A stretch of 64,000 nucleotides of DNA from Microbacterium esteraromaticum (GTDB taxonomy: Bacteria > Actinomycetota > Actinomycetes > Actinomycetales > Microbacteriaceae). The notes beneath the pieces were generated by a model. The model did not search any database and had not been told where the DNA came from. It worked only from the letters and a program-made list of their open reading frames with translations. Made by a program: the position numbers and the translations under genes. Positions 16,782-26,980 of the stretch are shown in pieces. Every line of letters begins with the position of its first letter. The first letter of the stretch is position 1. The stretch covers positions 1,922,001 to 1,986,000 of the forward strand of contig NZ_JAFBBS010000001.1 of NCBI RefSeq assembly GCF_016907315.1. Reading direction: 5' to 3'.

Positions 16782-17681
16782 TTACGGCTTGACGAACACC
16801 TCGTCGGCGAACATGCCGGGCGTCACGCGCAGCAGCACGGTCTCACCGTCGGGCACGAGGAAGGCCTCGGAGCCGGTGGCGGAGGCGCCCTTGTACATCT
16901 CGTCGAGGCCGAAGCCGTCGTCGAGGATGACGAGGTTGTCGTACGAGTTCATGACGTTCCCGGCGCTGGTGACGGCGGCGATCTGCGCCTCAGCTGCCAT
17001 GCCCTTCTCAGCGCCGTTGTAGGTGACGGTGTAGTTCACGACCTCGTAGTGCGACCCGGCGGGGGCGGCGTCGTTGAAGCCGTTCTTCGCCACGATCGGG
17101 TTGCCGTCGACGGTGTACGAGTTGACAACGACGGTCCAGTCCTCGTTGCTGACGGCCGACTTCAGCGGGTACGGGTTCTCGCGGGTGCCCTCGGTGGCAG
17201 CATCCGCCGGCTCGTCGGCGTCAGCGGCCGGCTCGGCGTCTTCCTCGACAGGCTGCGAGACGGTGGTGTCGCCGCCGCCGACAGCCTCGTCGACCGCCCC
17301 AGCGATGAGGGCGAAGAACACGACGAAGCCGACGATGGTGCCGATGATCGACACGATGAGGCCGACGACGCCCATCCACTTGCGCTCACCCTTGAGGAAG
17401 AGCGACACGATGCTGAGCACGAAGGCGATCGGCAGGAGGATCCAGCCGACGATCAGTGCGCCGGGGATGCACGCGAAGATGAAGCCGACGATGGCGACGA
17501 TCATCGCGATCAGGGCAACGACGTTCTTCTTGCCGGGTACGGCGGCGGGCTGACCGACAGCCTCCGTGTAGGCCGGAGGAGGAGTGGTCGCATACGGCGC
17601 AGGCGTGACAGGAGCTGCGCCATCGGGCGCGGTGGGCGGCATCGGAGGCTGGTCAGGTGCGGGGGGAGGAGGAATCGACAT
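16782..17681 (-). CDS. Proline-rich two-helix membrane protein with DUF4352-like domain
   Basis: 299 residues. The first 50 are Pro/Ala-rich and cytoplasmic. Three hydrophobic segments follow (roughly 53-75, 78-95, 100-127), as in DUF4190-type anchors. An acidic linker (EEDAEPAADADEPADAA) leads to a C-terminal beta domain (about 170-299) like DUF4352/TolB-type immunoglobulin-like domains (HYEVVNYTVTYNGAEKG, ETVLLRVTPGM). Probably a surface-exposed anchored domain. The start ATG at 17681 was chosen for the MSIPPPP beginning common to such proteins. Function unknown. Confidence 0.75.
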   Translation of the reverse strand: MSIPPPPAPDQPPMPPTAPDGAAPVTPAPYATTPPPAYTEAVGQPAAVPGKKNVVALIAMIVAIVGFIFACIPGALIVGWILLPIAFVLSIVSLFLKGERKWMGVVGLIVSIIGTIVGFVVFFALIAGAVDEAVGGGDTTVSQPVEEDAEPAADADEPADAATEGTRENPYPLKSAVSNEDWTVVVNSYTVDGNPIVAKNGFNDAAPAGSHYEVVNYTVTYNGAEKGMAAEAQIAAVTSAGNVMNSYDNLVILDDGFGLDEMYKGASATGSEAFLVPDGETVLLRVTPGMFADEVFVKP

Positions 17682-17906
17682 GGATGTCTCTTTTCGGGGA
17701 GGGTGCGCAGCACCGGATTGCCCAACGGCGACTTGCCGTCGGAGCGCTCTGCATGCACGCCGAGTAACGCCCAGAAAAGACGGGCGTGAGACTCGGAACC
17801 CGGGGGAGTTCCTGTCGTCCGTGCGGAGCAACTGATCCAGATACTAGCGCTCGGGTGCGACATCAGAAGTCGCGGAATGGCAACGATCTACCCGGGTGGG
17901 GCTGAC

Positions 17907-19403
17907 TTACGCGAACCCCCCGCTCAACCGCCCATGGAACGCCCCGCTCGCCGCGTTCATCCCGACGATCTCGACCGACTTCCCGTACGCGGCGTACTTC
18001 GTCTCGATGGCATCCAGCGCAGCGACGGTCGACGCATCCCACACGTGCGACTTCGACAGGTCGATCACGACCCGAGCGGGGTCCGCCGAGTAGGAGAACA
18101 GCGTGGTCAGGTCGTTGCTCGACGCGAAGAACAGCTCGCCCTCCACGACGTACCGGGCGACACCGTCCGACTCCGACCGCGTGACGCGCACGACGTGTGC
18201 GACCCGCCGCACGAACAGCACCGACGCGACCAGAACGCCGCCGACCACGCCGACGGCGAGGTTGTGGGTGAGCAGCACGAGCACGACGGTCGAGACCATC
18301 ACGAAGGTCTCGCTCTTCGGCATCCGCTTCAGGGTCGACGGACGAACGCTGTGCCAGTCGAAGGCTCCGATCGCGACCATGACCATCACCGCGACGAGCG
18401 CCGCCATCGGGATCGTCGCGACGAAGTCCCCGAACACGACGACGAGCAGAAAGAGGAAGATACCGGCGCAGAAGGTCGAGATGCGGGTGCGCGCGCCCGA
18501 CTCCTTCACGTTGATCATGGTCTGCCCGATGACCGCGCATCCGCCCATGCCGCCGAACGCTCCTGACAGGATGTTCGCCACGCCCTGCGCCCACGCCTCG
18601 CGGGTCTTCCGCGAATGTGTGTCGGTGATCTCGTCGACGAGCTTGGCGGTCAGCAGCGATTCGAGCAGGCCCACCACGGCCACGGCGAGCGCGAACGGCG
18701 CGATGATCGTGAACGTCTCCCACGTGAGCGGCACGTCGGGCACGAACAGCGACGGCAGGCTGCGCGGCAGCTCACCCTGATCGCCCACGGTCGGCACGCC
18801 GATCGTGAACGCCAGCACGACACCGGTCACGATCACGACCGACACGAGCGGCGCCGGCACGACCTTCGTCAGCCTCGGCATCACGATCATGACGACGATT
18901 CCCAGCGCGACCAGCGGATACACCATCCACGGCACGCCGATCAGCTGCGGAAACTGCGAGCTGAACACGAAGATCGCCAGCGCGTTCACGAACCCGACCA
19001 TCACGCTGCGGGGGATGAAGCGCATCAGCTTCGCCACCCCCAGCACTCCGAGGACCACCTGGAACACGCCGGCGAGGATCACCGTCGCGATGAAGTAGTC
19101 GATGCCGTACGTCGGCGCGACGGGCGCGATCACCAGCGCTACTGCACCGGTGGCCGCGGTGACCATCGCCGGCCGGCCGCCGAGGAAGGCGATCGACACC
19201 GCCATGATGAACGACGAGAACAGCCCCACCTTCGGGTCGACTCCGGCGATCACCGAGAACGCGATCGCCTCGGGGATCAGCGCGAGTCCGACCACGAGAC
19301 CGGCGAGCACCTCGCGGGTCAGCATCCGGGGGCTCTTCAGCGCCGTCAGCACAGAGGGGTTGGCCCGATAGCGGGCACGGTCGTCGCCGGTCATGACAGA
19401 CAT
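17907..19403 (-). CDS. SulP-family inorganic anion transporter
   Basis: 498 residues. The N-terminus (VGLALIPEAIAFSVIAGVDPKVGLFSS) is the SLC26/SulP signature around helices 1-3, about a dozen hydrophobic helices follow, and the C-terminal 90 residues form a short STAS domain (VVEGELFFASSNDL, ARVVIDLSKSHVWDAS). SulP proteins carry sulfate, bicarbonate or dicarboxylates with sodium or protons. No adjacent carbonic anhydrase or sulfur gene helps to define the ion. It is transcribed away from the NAD-GDH gene. Confidence 0.93.
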   Translation of the reverse strand: MSVMTGDDRARYRANPSVLTALKSPRMLTREVLAGLVVGLALIPEAIAFSVIAGVDPKVGLFSSFIMAVSIAFLGGRPAMVTAATGAVALVIAPVAPTYGIDYFIATVILAGVFQVVLGVLGVAKLMRFIPRSVMVGFVNALAIFVFSSQFPQLIGVPWMVYPLVALGIVVMIVMPRLTKVVPAPLVSVVIVTGVVLAFTIGVPTVGDQGELPRSLPSLFVPDVPLTWETFTIIAPFALAVAVVGLLESLLTAKLVDEITDTHSRKTREAWAQGVANILSGAFGGMGGCAVIGQTMINVKESGARTRISTFCAGIFLFLLVVVFGDFVATIPMAALVAVMVMVAIGAFDWHSVRPSTLKRMPKSETFVMVSTVVLVLLTHNLAVGVVGGVLVASVLFVRRVAHVVRVTRSESDGVARYVVEGELFFASSNDLTTLFSYSADPARVVIDLSKSHVWDASTVAALDAIETKYAAYGKSVEIVGMNAASGAFHGRLSGGFA

Positions 19404-19579
19404 GGATGCTCCAGGGGAAGGTTCCTCAGAAATGAGGCAGACGTTCCAGGGTAGAGCGGTGGAGCGGATGCCGCACCCCGCGGCGACGTTCAGGCCAGGC
19501 TCATTACAAATCCCGACGAACTAGGCTTGTCCCAAGGTCGAAGCTGACCCAGAACGACCGCCGAAGGGGACGATCAGTC

Positions 19580-22500
19580 ATGGCGCACACCGTCGAATCC
19601 GCTGAACTCCGGGACATCATCGAGACACTCGACCCCGAGGTGAGGCCAGCCGTCGAGAGCCTCGTCTCCCGGCTTGATGCGGTCGATCTCGCCGAGCGCG
19701 AGCCGCGCGATGTCGTCGGCGCGGCCGTGGCGATGCGATCCCTGGCATCCCGGAAGCAGCGGGGCGAGACGCACGTCTCGGTCTTCACTCCCACGCTGAG
19801 CGAGCACGGCTGGACCTCCCGCCGCACGATCGTCGACATCTGCACCGACGACGCACCCTTCCTCGTCGACTCGATCACCGCCGCGATCGCAAGCCAGGGC
19901 CTCGCCGTGCACCTTCTTCTCCACCCGCTGGTCGCGGTGCGCCGCGGCGACGACGGAGAGCTTCTCGAGACGGATGCCCACGGCGGAGACCTCGAGTCCT
20001 GGATGCACCTCGAGGTCGACCGCGTCCCGACCGACGAGGGCCGCGACGCGCTCAGGCAGAGGCTCGAAGGGGTGCTCGGCGACGTGCACGCCGCGGTCAA
20101 CGACTGGACGGCCATGCGCCGCGCCTGCCTCGACCTCGTCACCGACCTGCGCACCGAGCCGCCCGCCACGGCCGACCCTGCCCACATCGGCCCCGCGATC
20201 GACTTCTTCAGCTGGCTCGCCGACGACAACTTCACCTTCCTCGGCTACCGCGAATACCTGCTCGAGACCCAGAACGGTGAAGACGTGCTGGTGCCCGTGG
20301 CAGGGTCGGGTCTGGGCATCCTGCGCAAACCCACCACGGCTGTCGCCCACCTGCGCCCCGAGGCGCAGCGCACCGCCCGCGAACCGCGTCTGCTCACGAT
20401 CACCAAGGCCAACTCGCGCGCCACCGTGCACCGCGACGTCTACCTCGACTACGTCGGCGCGCGCATGTTCGACGACGCCGGCAACGTGATCGGCGAGCGC
20501 CGCTTCCTCGGCCTGTTCACCTCCGGCGCCTACGCGGCCTCGGTCACGACCCTGCCGATCGCCGCCGACAAGGTGCGCGCCGTGCTCAAGGCATCCGGAT
20601 TCTCGCCGATGTCGCATTCGGGCAAAGACCTGCTGCAGATCCTCGAGCAGTACCCCCGCGACGAGCTCTTCCAGGACTCGGTCGAGCACCTGCTGAAGAT
20701 CGTCACCGAGGTCACCCGCCTGAACGAGCGCCGTCGCGCCCGCACCTTCCTGCGGCGCGACGAGTTCGGCCGCTTCGTCTCGGCCCTCGTCTACCTGCCG
20801 AAAGACCGGTACAACACTCCCGTTCGGCTGCGGATCGAGGCCGTGCTGCGCGAGGTCTTCGGCGCCGAGCACGTCGACCACGCCACGCGCGTCGTCGACT
20901 CGCCGCTCGCCCAGCTGCATTTCATCGTGCGCGTGCCCCGCGGCACATCGCTGCCCGACGTCGACGAAGACGAGGTGCAGGCCAAGCTCGCCGATGCCGT
21001 TCGGGGGTGGGACGAAGGGCTGGTGGATGCCCTGCACCACGCCCACGGCGATGACGAAGCCGCGCGCCTGCTGGCCGACTACGGCCAGTCGTTCCCCGCC
21101 GTCTACAAAGAGACGGTCACGCCCGAAGAGGCTGTCGACGACGTCGAGCTGCTCGAGAAGCTGCGCGACCAGGAGTTCGCGGTGCGGCTCAACGTGCCCG
21201 AGAAGGACATCCCCGGCAAGCGCGTGCTCACCCTCGTCTCGCACCGCGAGTACCCGCTGACCCGCGTGCTTCCGGTGCTCACCGACCTCGGCGTCGACGT
21301 CGTCGATGAGCGCCCGTACAGCGTCACGATGCCCGACGGCACCACCTGCCACGTCAGCGACTTCGGCCTCACCGCCGAGGGCATCGACCGCTGGACCGAC
21401 CCCGCCTGGGGCGCCCTTTTCGAAGACGCCTTCACCGCCGCGTGGACCGGCGCCGCCGAGAGCGACCGGCTCAACACCCTCGTGCTGCAGGGTGACCTCG
21501 ACTGGCGCCGCATCGTCATCCTTCGTGCCATCGCCATGTACCTGCGCCAGAGTGGGTCGGCGTTCTCGGTCGAGTACATCGAGAACGCGCTCGTCGCGAA
21601 CCCCGCGATCGCCACCTCCCTCGTGCGCCTGTTCGAGCTGCGCTTCGACCCCGCTGTCGAGGGCGATCGCGACGCGCAGGCCGAGACGGTCGAGGCCGAG
21701 CTGCTCGAGGCGCTCGACCAGGTCGCGAGCCTCGACGACGACCGCATCCTGCGCTCGATCGCCGGCGTCATCACCGCGACGTGGCGCACGAACTTCTACC
21801 AGACGGCATCCGACGGCTCTCCCAAGCCGTGGGTGTCGATGAAGCTCGACTGCGCCCGCGTTCCCGGCCTTCCCAAGCCCCTGCCGATGGCCGAGATCTG
21901 GGTGTACTCGCCCGAGGTCGAGGGTGTGCACCTGCGCTTCGGCAAGGTCGCCCGAGGCGGCCTGCGCTGGAGCGACCGCCGCGAGGACTTCCGCACCGAG
22001 GTGCTGGGTCTGGTCAAGGCGCAGATGGTGAAGAACGCCGTGATCGTGCCGACCGGATCGAAGGGCGGGTTCTACGCCAAGCGCCTGCCGTCGCCGGCCG
22101 ACCGCGGCGCGTGGCTCGAAGCGGGCAAGGCGGCGTACCGCACCTTCATCCGTGGCCTGCTCGACATCACCGACAACCGCGTCGGCGCCGACATCGTGCC
22201 TCCGGCCGACGTCGTCCGGCACGACGGCGACGACCCCTACCTCGTCGTCGCCGCCGACAAGGGCACCGCCTCGTTCTCAGACATCGCCAACGGCATCTCA
22301 GAGGAGTACGGATTCTGGCTGGCGGATGCCTTCGCCTCGGGCGGCTCGGCAGGTTACGACCACAAGGGCATGGGCATCACCGCCCGCGGCGCGTGGGAGT
22401 CGGTCAAGCGGCACTTCCGCGAGATGGGCGTCGACACCCAGAACGAGGACTTCACGGTCGTCGGCATCGGCGACATGTCCGGTGACGTGTTCGGCAACGG

Positions 22501-24352
22501 GATGCTGCGGTCGCGGCACATCCGTCTCGTCGCGGCGTTCGATCACCGTCACGTCTTCATCGACCCGAACCCGGATGCCGAGGCGACGTTCGTCGAGCGC
22601 GAGCGCCTCTTCGCCCTGCCCGGCTCGTCGTGGGACGACTTCGACCGCAGCATCATGTCGCCCGGCGGCGGCGTGTTCCCGCTGTCGATGAAGTCGATCC
22701 CGATCACGCCCGAGATCGCCCAGGCCTTCGGCCTTGACCCCTCGGTGCAGAAGCTCACCCCTCTCGAGCTGAAGAAGGCCATGCTGCTCGCGCCCGTCGA
22801 CCTGCTCTGGAACGGCGCCATCGGCACCTACATCAAGGCGAGCGATGAGACGGATGCCGAGGTCGGCGACCGCGGCAACGACGCCGTCCGCGTCAACGGC
22901 CGCGACCTGCGCCTGAAGGTCGTCGGCGAGGGCGGCAACCTCGGCGTGACGCAACGAGGACGCATCGAGGCGGCGCAGTCGGGCATCCGGATCAACACCG
23001 ACGCGATCGACAACTCCGCCGGCGTCGGCACCAGCGACCGCGAGGTCAACATCAAGATCCTGCTGGGCATCCTCGAGCGCGACGGGCGGCTCGACCGCGA
23101 GGCGCGCAATGAGCTGCTGCAGTCGATGACCGACGAGGTCGCGGTGCAGGTGCTGCGCGACAACTACGAGCAGAACGTGCTGCTCGGCAACTCGCGGGCG
23201 AACGCGGTGGTCATGCTGCCGGTGCACGAGCGGCTGATGGAGTGGCTCGAAGAGCGCGACGAGCTCGACCGCGAACTCGAGTTCCTGCCCAGCCGCGCCG
23301 AGGTGGCCGAGCGCATCGCCGACCAGCAGGGCCTCACCCGCCCCGAGTTCTCGGTGCTGGTCGCCTACGCGAAGCTGGCGCTGAAGACCGACCTCGCGGC
23401 GACAGGACTGGCCGCCGACCCGTGGTTCGAGCGCACTCTCGCCGAGTACTTCCCCGAGCCGATCCGTCGCGCCTACGCCGGTGATCTGGATGCTCACCCG
23501 CTGCGCACCGAGATCATCGTCAACTCGGTGGTGAACTCGATGGTCAACCGCGGCGGCATCACCTTCGCCTACCGGGCCGCCGACGAGACCGGAGCGTCGA
23601 GCGAAGACATCGCCCGCGCCTACGTCGCGGTGCGTGAGATCTTCGACCTTCGCGGGTTCGTCGTCGCCGTCGAGGCGACCGACAACGTCGTCTCGACCGA
23701 GGTGCAGACCAGCCTCTATCTGACGTTCCGCCGGCTGCTCGACCGCGCCACCCGCTGGTTCGTGCAGCACAGGCCCGACGGCGTCGACATCGGCGCCGAG
23801 ATCGAGCTGTTCACCGAGCCCGTCACGCACCTGTCGGCCAACATCGACCGGTGGATGCAGGGCGTCGACCTCGAGCGCTTCGAATCGCGCACCCGCGAGC
23901 TGCAGGAGGCCGGCGTCTCGCTCGAGCTCGCCCGCCGCGGCGCCGGCCTGCTCGACGTGCTCTCGCTGCTCGACATCGCGGAGTGCGCCCGCACCCACGG
24001 CTGGACGCTCGAAGGAGTCGCCGGACTCTACTTCGCCCTCTCTGCCCGCCTGTCGTTCGAGCAGACGCTGACGAAGATCACCGCGCTGCCGCAGACCGAC
24101 CGGTGGGGATCGATGGCGCGGGCGAGCATGCGCGACGACCTCTACGCCGTGATGATCGAGCTGACCGCGACGGTCGCAGCGGCGACCGATGACGGCACGG
24201 CCGATGAGAGGGTCGAAGCCTGGCTCGAGCAGGGCGGAGCATCGACCCGGCGCACGGTCGACGAGGCGATCGCCGCGGCGACCGCGCAAGACGGCGAGGG
24301 TCTCGCGACCCTCTCGGTCGCGGTGCGGAGGCTGCGCTCGCTCGTGCGGTGA
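19580..24352 (+). CDS. gdh: NAD-specific glutamate dehydrogenase, large (180-kDa) class
   Basis: 1590 residues, typical for the GDH-180 class known from Streptomyces, Mycobacterium and Pseudomonas. The long N-terminal part (about 1-700) contains ACT-like regulatory modules; the catalytic domain is at about 780-1260, with ARGGLRWSDRREDFRTEV, KNAVIVPTGSKGGF, and the Rossmann segment GIGDMSGDVFGNGMLRS. It oxidises glutamate to 2-oxoglutarate plus ammonia with NAD and is usually catabolic. The ATG at 19580 follows a GGGGAC-type binding site. Single-gene unit, divergent from the SulP gene. Two long antisense frames opposite it are shadows. Confidence 0.97.
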   Translation: MAHTVESAELRDIIETLDPEVRPAVESLVSRLDAVDLAEREPRDVVGAAVAMRSLASRKQRGETHVSVFTPTLSEHGWTSRRTIVDICTDDAPFLVDSITAAIASQGLAVHLLLHPLVAVRRGDDGELLETDAHGGDLESWMHLEVDRVPTDEGRDALRQRLEGVLGDVHAAVNDWTAMRRACLDLVTDLRTEPPATADPAHIGPAIDFFSWLADDNFTFLGYREYLLETQNGEDVLVPVAGSGLGILRKPTTAVAHLRPEAQRTAREPRLLTITKANSRATVHRDVYLDYVGARMFDDAGNVIGERRFLGLFTSGAYAASVTTLPIAADKVRAVLKASGFSPMSHSGKDLLQILEQYPRDELFQDSVEHLLKIVTEVTRLNERRRARTFLRRDEFGRFVSALVYLPKDRYNTPVRLRIEAVLREVFGAEHVDHATRVVDSPLAQLHFIVRVPRGTSLPDVDEDEVQAKLADAVRGWDEGLVDALHHAHGDDEAARLLADYGQSFPAVYKETVTPEEAVDDVELLEKLRDQEFAVRLNVPEKDIPGKRVLTLVSHREYPLTRVLPVLTDLGVDVVDERPYSVTMPDGTTCHVSDFGLTAEGIDRWTDPAWGALFEDAFTAAWTGAAESDRLNTLVLQGDLDWRRIVILRAIAMYLRQSGSAFSVEYIENALVANPAIATSLVRLFELRFDPAVEGDRDAQAETVEAELLEALDQVASLDDDRILRSIAGVITATWRTNFYQTASDGSPKPWVSMKLDCARVPGLPKPLPMAEIWVYSPEVEGVHLRFGKVARGGLRWSDRREDFRTEVLGLVKAQMVKNAVIVPTGSKGGFYAKRLPSPADRGAWLEAGKAAYRTFIRGLLDITDNRVGADIVPPADVVRHDGDDPYLVVAADKGTASFSDIANGISEEYGFWLADAFASGGSAGYDHKGMGITARGAWESVKRHFREMGVDTQNEDFTVVGIGDMSGDVFGNGMLRSRHIRLVAAFDHRHVFIDPNPDAEATFVERERLFALPGSSWDDFDRSIMSPGGGVFPLSMKSIPITPEIAQAFGLDPSVQKLTPLELKKAMLLAPVDLLWNGAIGTYIKASDETDAEVGDRGNDAVRVNGRDLRLKVVGEGGNLGVTQRGRIEAAQSGIRINTDAIDNSAGVGTSDREVNIKILLGILERDGRLDREARNELLQSMTDEVAVQVLRDNYEQNVLLGNSRANAVVMLPVHERLMEWLEERDELDRELEFLPSRAEVAERIADQQGLTRPEFSVLVAYAKLALKTDLAATGLAADPWFERTLAEYFPEPIRRAYAGDLDAHPLRTEIIVNSVVNSMVNRGGITFAYRAADETGASSEDIARAYVAVREIFDLRGFVVAVEATDNVVSTEVQTSLYLTFRRLLDRATRWFVQHRPDGVDIGAEIELFTEPVTHLSANIDRWMQGVDLERFESRTRELQEAGVSLELARRGAGLLDVLSLLDIAECARTHGWTLEGVAGLYFALSARLSFEQTLTKITALPQTDRWGSMARASMRDDLYAVMIELTATVAAATDDGTADERVEAWLEQGGASTRRTVDEAIAAATAQDGEGLATLSVAVRRLRSLVR

Positions 24353-24511
24353 GGGATGGTTCCGGATGCCCGGCCTCCGACTGCGTGAAATCAAGGTGCA
24401 CTGATGCACGTGGCTTTCGTGAGCAATTCGCTATATCGGAGCGCTCTTGACGTGTGCTGATTGCTCCGAGATTTGTCTGCGGATGCCCGGCGGGCGGATA
24501 CTCATGCCAGC

Positions 24512-25237
24512 ATGAGCGCCCGTCCCGAACCCCCCACGACCATCGCCGTCATCGGCGCCGGCCGTCTCGGTGGCGTGCTCGCGCGGGCGCTGATCGAGGC
24601 CGGATTCACGGTGCACGGCCCCCTTCGGCGGGGTGACGCGATTCCGGCATCCGATGTCGCACTGCTGGCCGTGCCGGATGCCGCCATCGCCGCCGCAGCC
24701 GACGCCGCCCGATCCCACGCACGCCTCATCGGTCATCTCTCGGGTGCGACAGGGCTCGATGACGTCGACCTCAGCGTCCACCCCCTGCAGACCTTCACCG
24801 GGGCGGAGGCACCCGACGTGCTCCACAGCATCGGCGCCGCGGTCGCCGGACGGACTCCCGAGGCTCTCGCCGTCGCGCAGCAGATCGCCGGAGCCATCGG
24901 CGCCAGCCCGTTCGAAGTCGACGACGCGCACCGTGCGGGGTACCACGCCGCGGCATCCATCGCCTCGAACCTGCTGCTCGCGGTGCTCGACGCCGCCGAA
25001 CGGGTCGCCACGGCCCAGGGTATCCCTGACCCGCGCCGCCTGCTCGAGCCACTCGTCGCCCGCTCGGTGCAGAACTGGGTCGAGCAGGGCGCGGCCGCCG
25101 CGCTCACCGGACCGATCGCCCGCGGCGACGAGCACACCGTCACCCGGCAGCGCGACGCGCTCGCCGCCTCGACTCCCGAGCTTCTTCCCCTGTTCGACCA
25201 GCTGTGCGACAGCGCCCGAGATCTCGCCCGAAAGTGA
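24512..25237 (+). CDS. Rossmann-like/DUF2520 domain protein
   Basis: 241 residues. The N-terminal half is a NAD(P)-binding fold (TIAVIGAGRLGGVLARALIEAG) and the C-terminal half is the all-helical DUF2520 domain (ASIASNLLLAVLDAAERVA, RGDEHTVTRQRDAL). The architecture resembles ketopantoate reductase and 6-phosphogluconate-dehydrogenase-like enzymes. It ends four bases before panC, and DUF2520 genes commonly sit next to panC, so a role in pantothenate synthesis (possibly ketopantoate reduction) is inferred. Start at 24512 chosen at the conserved N-terminus; TTGACG around 24447 is a weak promoter candidate. Confidence 0.87.
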   Translation: MSARPEPPTTIAVIGAGRLGGVLARALIEAGFTVHGPLRRGDAIPASDVALLAVPDAAIAAAADAARSHARLIGHLSGATGLDDVDLSVHPLQTFTGAEAPDVLHSIGAAVAGRTPEALAVAQQIAGAIGASPFEVDDAHRAGYHAAASIASNLLLAVLDAAERVATAQGIPDPRRLLEPLVARSVQNWVEQGAAAALTGPIARGDEHTVTRQRDALAASTPELLPLFDQLCDSARDLARK

Positions 25238-25241
25238 CCCG

Positions 25242-26117
25242 ATGAAGATCCTCCGCACCATCACCGAGATGCGCGCCGCCGTGCGCGAGGCGCGTGCCGC
25301 GGGCCGCACGGTCGGACTCGTGCCGACCATGGGCGCCTTCCACGAGGGGCACCTCTCGCTCATGCGCGCGGCCCGTGCCCAGAACGACCTCGTCGTCGTC
25401 TCGCTGTTCGTGAACCCCACCCAGTTCGGCCCGAATGAAGACCTCGCCGCCTACCCGCGCGACGAAGCCCGCGACGCGGCGCTCGCAGAGGCCGAAGGCG
25501 TCGACATCCTCTTCGCCCCCACAGCGAGCGAGATCTACCCCGACGGCTTCGCCACGAGCATCCACGTCTCGGGCATCACCGAGGTTCTCGACGGCGCCGC
25601 ACGTGGAGCCTTCCACTTCGACGGCGTCGCGACCGTCGTCACGAAGCTGTTCGGCATCGTCCGCCCCGATGACGCCTACTTCGGCCAGAAGGATGCCCAG
25701 CAGATCATGGTCGTGCGTCGCGTCGTGCGCGACCTCGACCTCGACGTGCGCATCGTCGCCTGCCCCATCGTGCGCGAACCCGACGGGCTCGCGATGAGCT
25801 CGCGCAACGTGTATCTCGACGAGCGCGCGCGCCGACGCGCCGTGGCGCTGAGCAGGGGACTCGACCAGGCATCCGCCCTGGCCGCCGACGGCTTCCGCGA
25901 CGCCCTCACCCTCACCGGCGCCGTGCGACGGATGCTCGCGCACGCCGACATCGAACCCGAGTACGTCGAGCTGCGCTCTCTCGACGACCTCAGCCCCGTC
26001 AGCGAACTCGACGGCGAGGCGCTGCTGGCGGTCGCCGCCCGCGTCGGCGGTGCCAGGCTGATCGACAACCACATCGTCCGATTCGAGGGCGAGCCGCCCG
26101 CAGGGGAGCAGTCATGA
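25242..26117 (+). CDS. panC: Pantothenate synthetase
   Basis: 291 residues, close to the family length of about 280. It joins pantoate and beta-alanine using ATP. The HIGH-type motif is PTMGAFHEGHLSLM and the KMSKS equivalent is AMSSRNVYL; NPTQFGPNEDLAAYPR and GQKDAQQIMVVRR are also diagnostic. Translation is probably coupled with the DUF2520 gene upstream and with panB downstream (ATGA overlap). No panD is in the window. Confidence 0.97.
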   Translation: MKILRTITEMRAAVREARAAGRTVGLVPTMGAFHEGHLSLMRAARAQNDLVVVSLFVNPTQFGPNEDLAAYPRDEARDAALAEAEGVDILFAPTASEIYPDGFATSIHVSGITEVLDGAARGAFHFDGVATVVTKLFGIVRPDDAYFGQKDAQQIMVVRRVVRDLDLDVRIVACPIVREPDGLAMSSRNVYLDERARRRAVALSRGLDQASALAADGFRDALTLTGAVRRMLAHADIEPEYVELRSLDDLSPVSELDGEALLAVAARVGGARLIDNHIVRFEGEPPAGEQS

Positions 26118-26971
26118 CCGAACGTCCGCTGACCATCGGCGACCTCGCCGCGAAGAAGCAGGCCGGCGACGCGATCGTCATGATCACCGCCTACGACTAC
26201 CCGAGTGCGCAGATCGTCGAAGAGGCGGGTGTCGACATGGTGCTCGTCGGCGACTCCGCCGCCATGACCGTGCTCGGCTACCCGTCGACCGTGCCCGTGA
26301 GCGTGGATGAGATGCTCATGCTCACCCGTGCCGTCCGGCGCGGACTCACCCGGCCGCTGCTCGTCGGCGATCTGCCGTTCGGCTCGTACGAGGCATCCGA
26401 TGCGCTCGCCGTCGCGACCGCGCAGCGCTTCGTGAAAGAGGCCGGCTGCGACCTGGTGAAGATCGAACGCGGCGGCACCACGGTCGACAGGGCACGTGCG
26501 ATCGTCGCCGCGGGCATCCCCGTCATCGGCCACATCGGCCTCACCCCGCAGACCGCCACCGCCCTCGGCGGCTATCGCGCGCAGGGGCGAAGCGCCGAAG
26601 CAGCTCTCGCGCTGATCGACGACGCCCTCGCACTGCAGGACGCCGGATGCTCGCTGCTCGTCATCGAGGCCGTGCCCGCAGAGGTGACGGCACACCTCAT
26701 GCCACTGATGCGCATCCCCGTGATCGGGATCGGCGCCGGGCCGGATGCCGACGGTCAGGTGCTCGTGCTGCACGACCTGCTCGGCATCTACGACGGCCCC
26801 GCTGCGAAATTCGTCAAGCGCTACGCCGACCTGCGTTCGGCCGCTGTCGCCGGCGTGGGCGAGTACGCCCGCGAGGTGCGTTCGGGGGCGTACCCCGCCG
26901 CTGAGCACGGCTACCGGATGCCCGAGGGCGAAGCCGACCGGCTGCAGGACCTTCTCGCGAAGGGGCGCTGA
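26114..26971 (+). CDS. panB: 3-methyl-2-oxobutanoate hydroxymethyltransferase
   Basis: 285 residues. PanB adds a hydroxymethyl group from methylenetetrahydrofolate to 2-oxoisovalerate, giving ketopantoate. Diagnostic motifs: VMITAYDYPSAQIVEEAG, VGDSAAMTVLGY with the magnesium-binding Asp, VKIERGG, and GHIGLTPQ. The gene overlaps panC by four bases and closes the operon; the convergent MarR gene follows after nine bases. Confidence 0.97.
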   Translation: MTERPLTIGDLAAKKQAGDAIVMITAYDYPSAQIVEEAGVDMVLVGDSAAMTVLGYPSTVPVSVDEMLMLTRAVRRGLTRPLLVGDLPFGSYEASDALAVATAQRFVKEAGCDLVKIERGGTTVDRARAIVAAGIPVIGHIGLTPQTATALGGYRAQGRSAEAALALIDDALALQDAGCSLLVIEAVPAEVTAHLMPLMRIPVIGIGAGPDADGQVLVLHDLLGIYDGPAAKFVKRYADLRSAAVAGVGEYAREVRSGAYPAAEHGYRMPEGEADRLQDLLAKGR

Positions 26972-26980
26972 CGCTGCGGC

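Noticed and set aside
19574..22222. 882-codon open frame antisense to the NAD-glutamate dehydrogenase, and a 703-codon one at 22298-24409
   Set aside because: Both mirror the codon structure of the high-G+C dehydrogenase gene; the predicted proteins are low-complexity Arg/Gly/Val/Asp-rich and show no domain.
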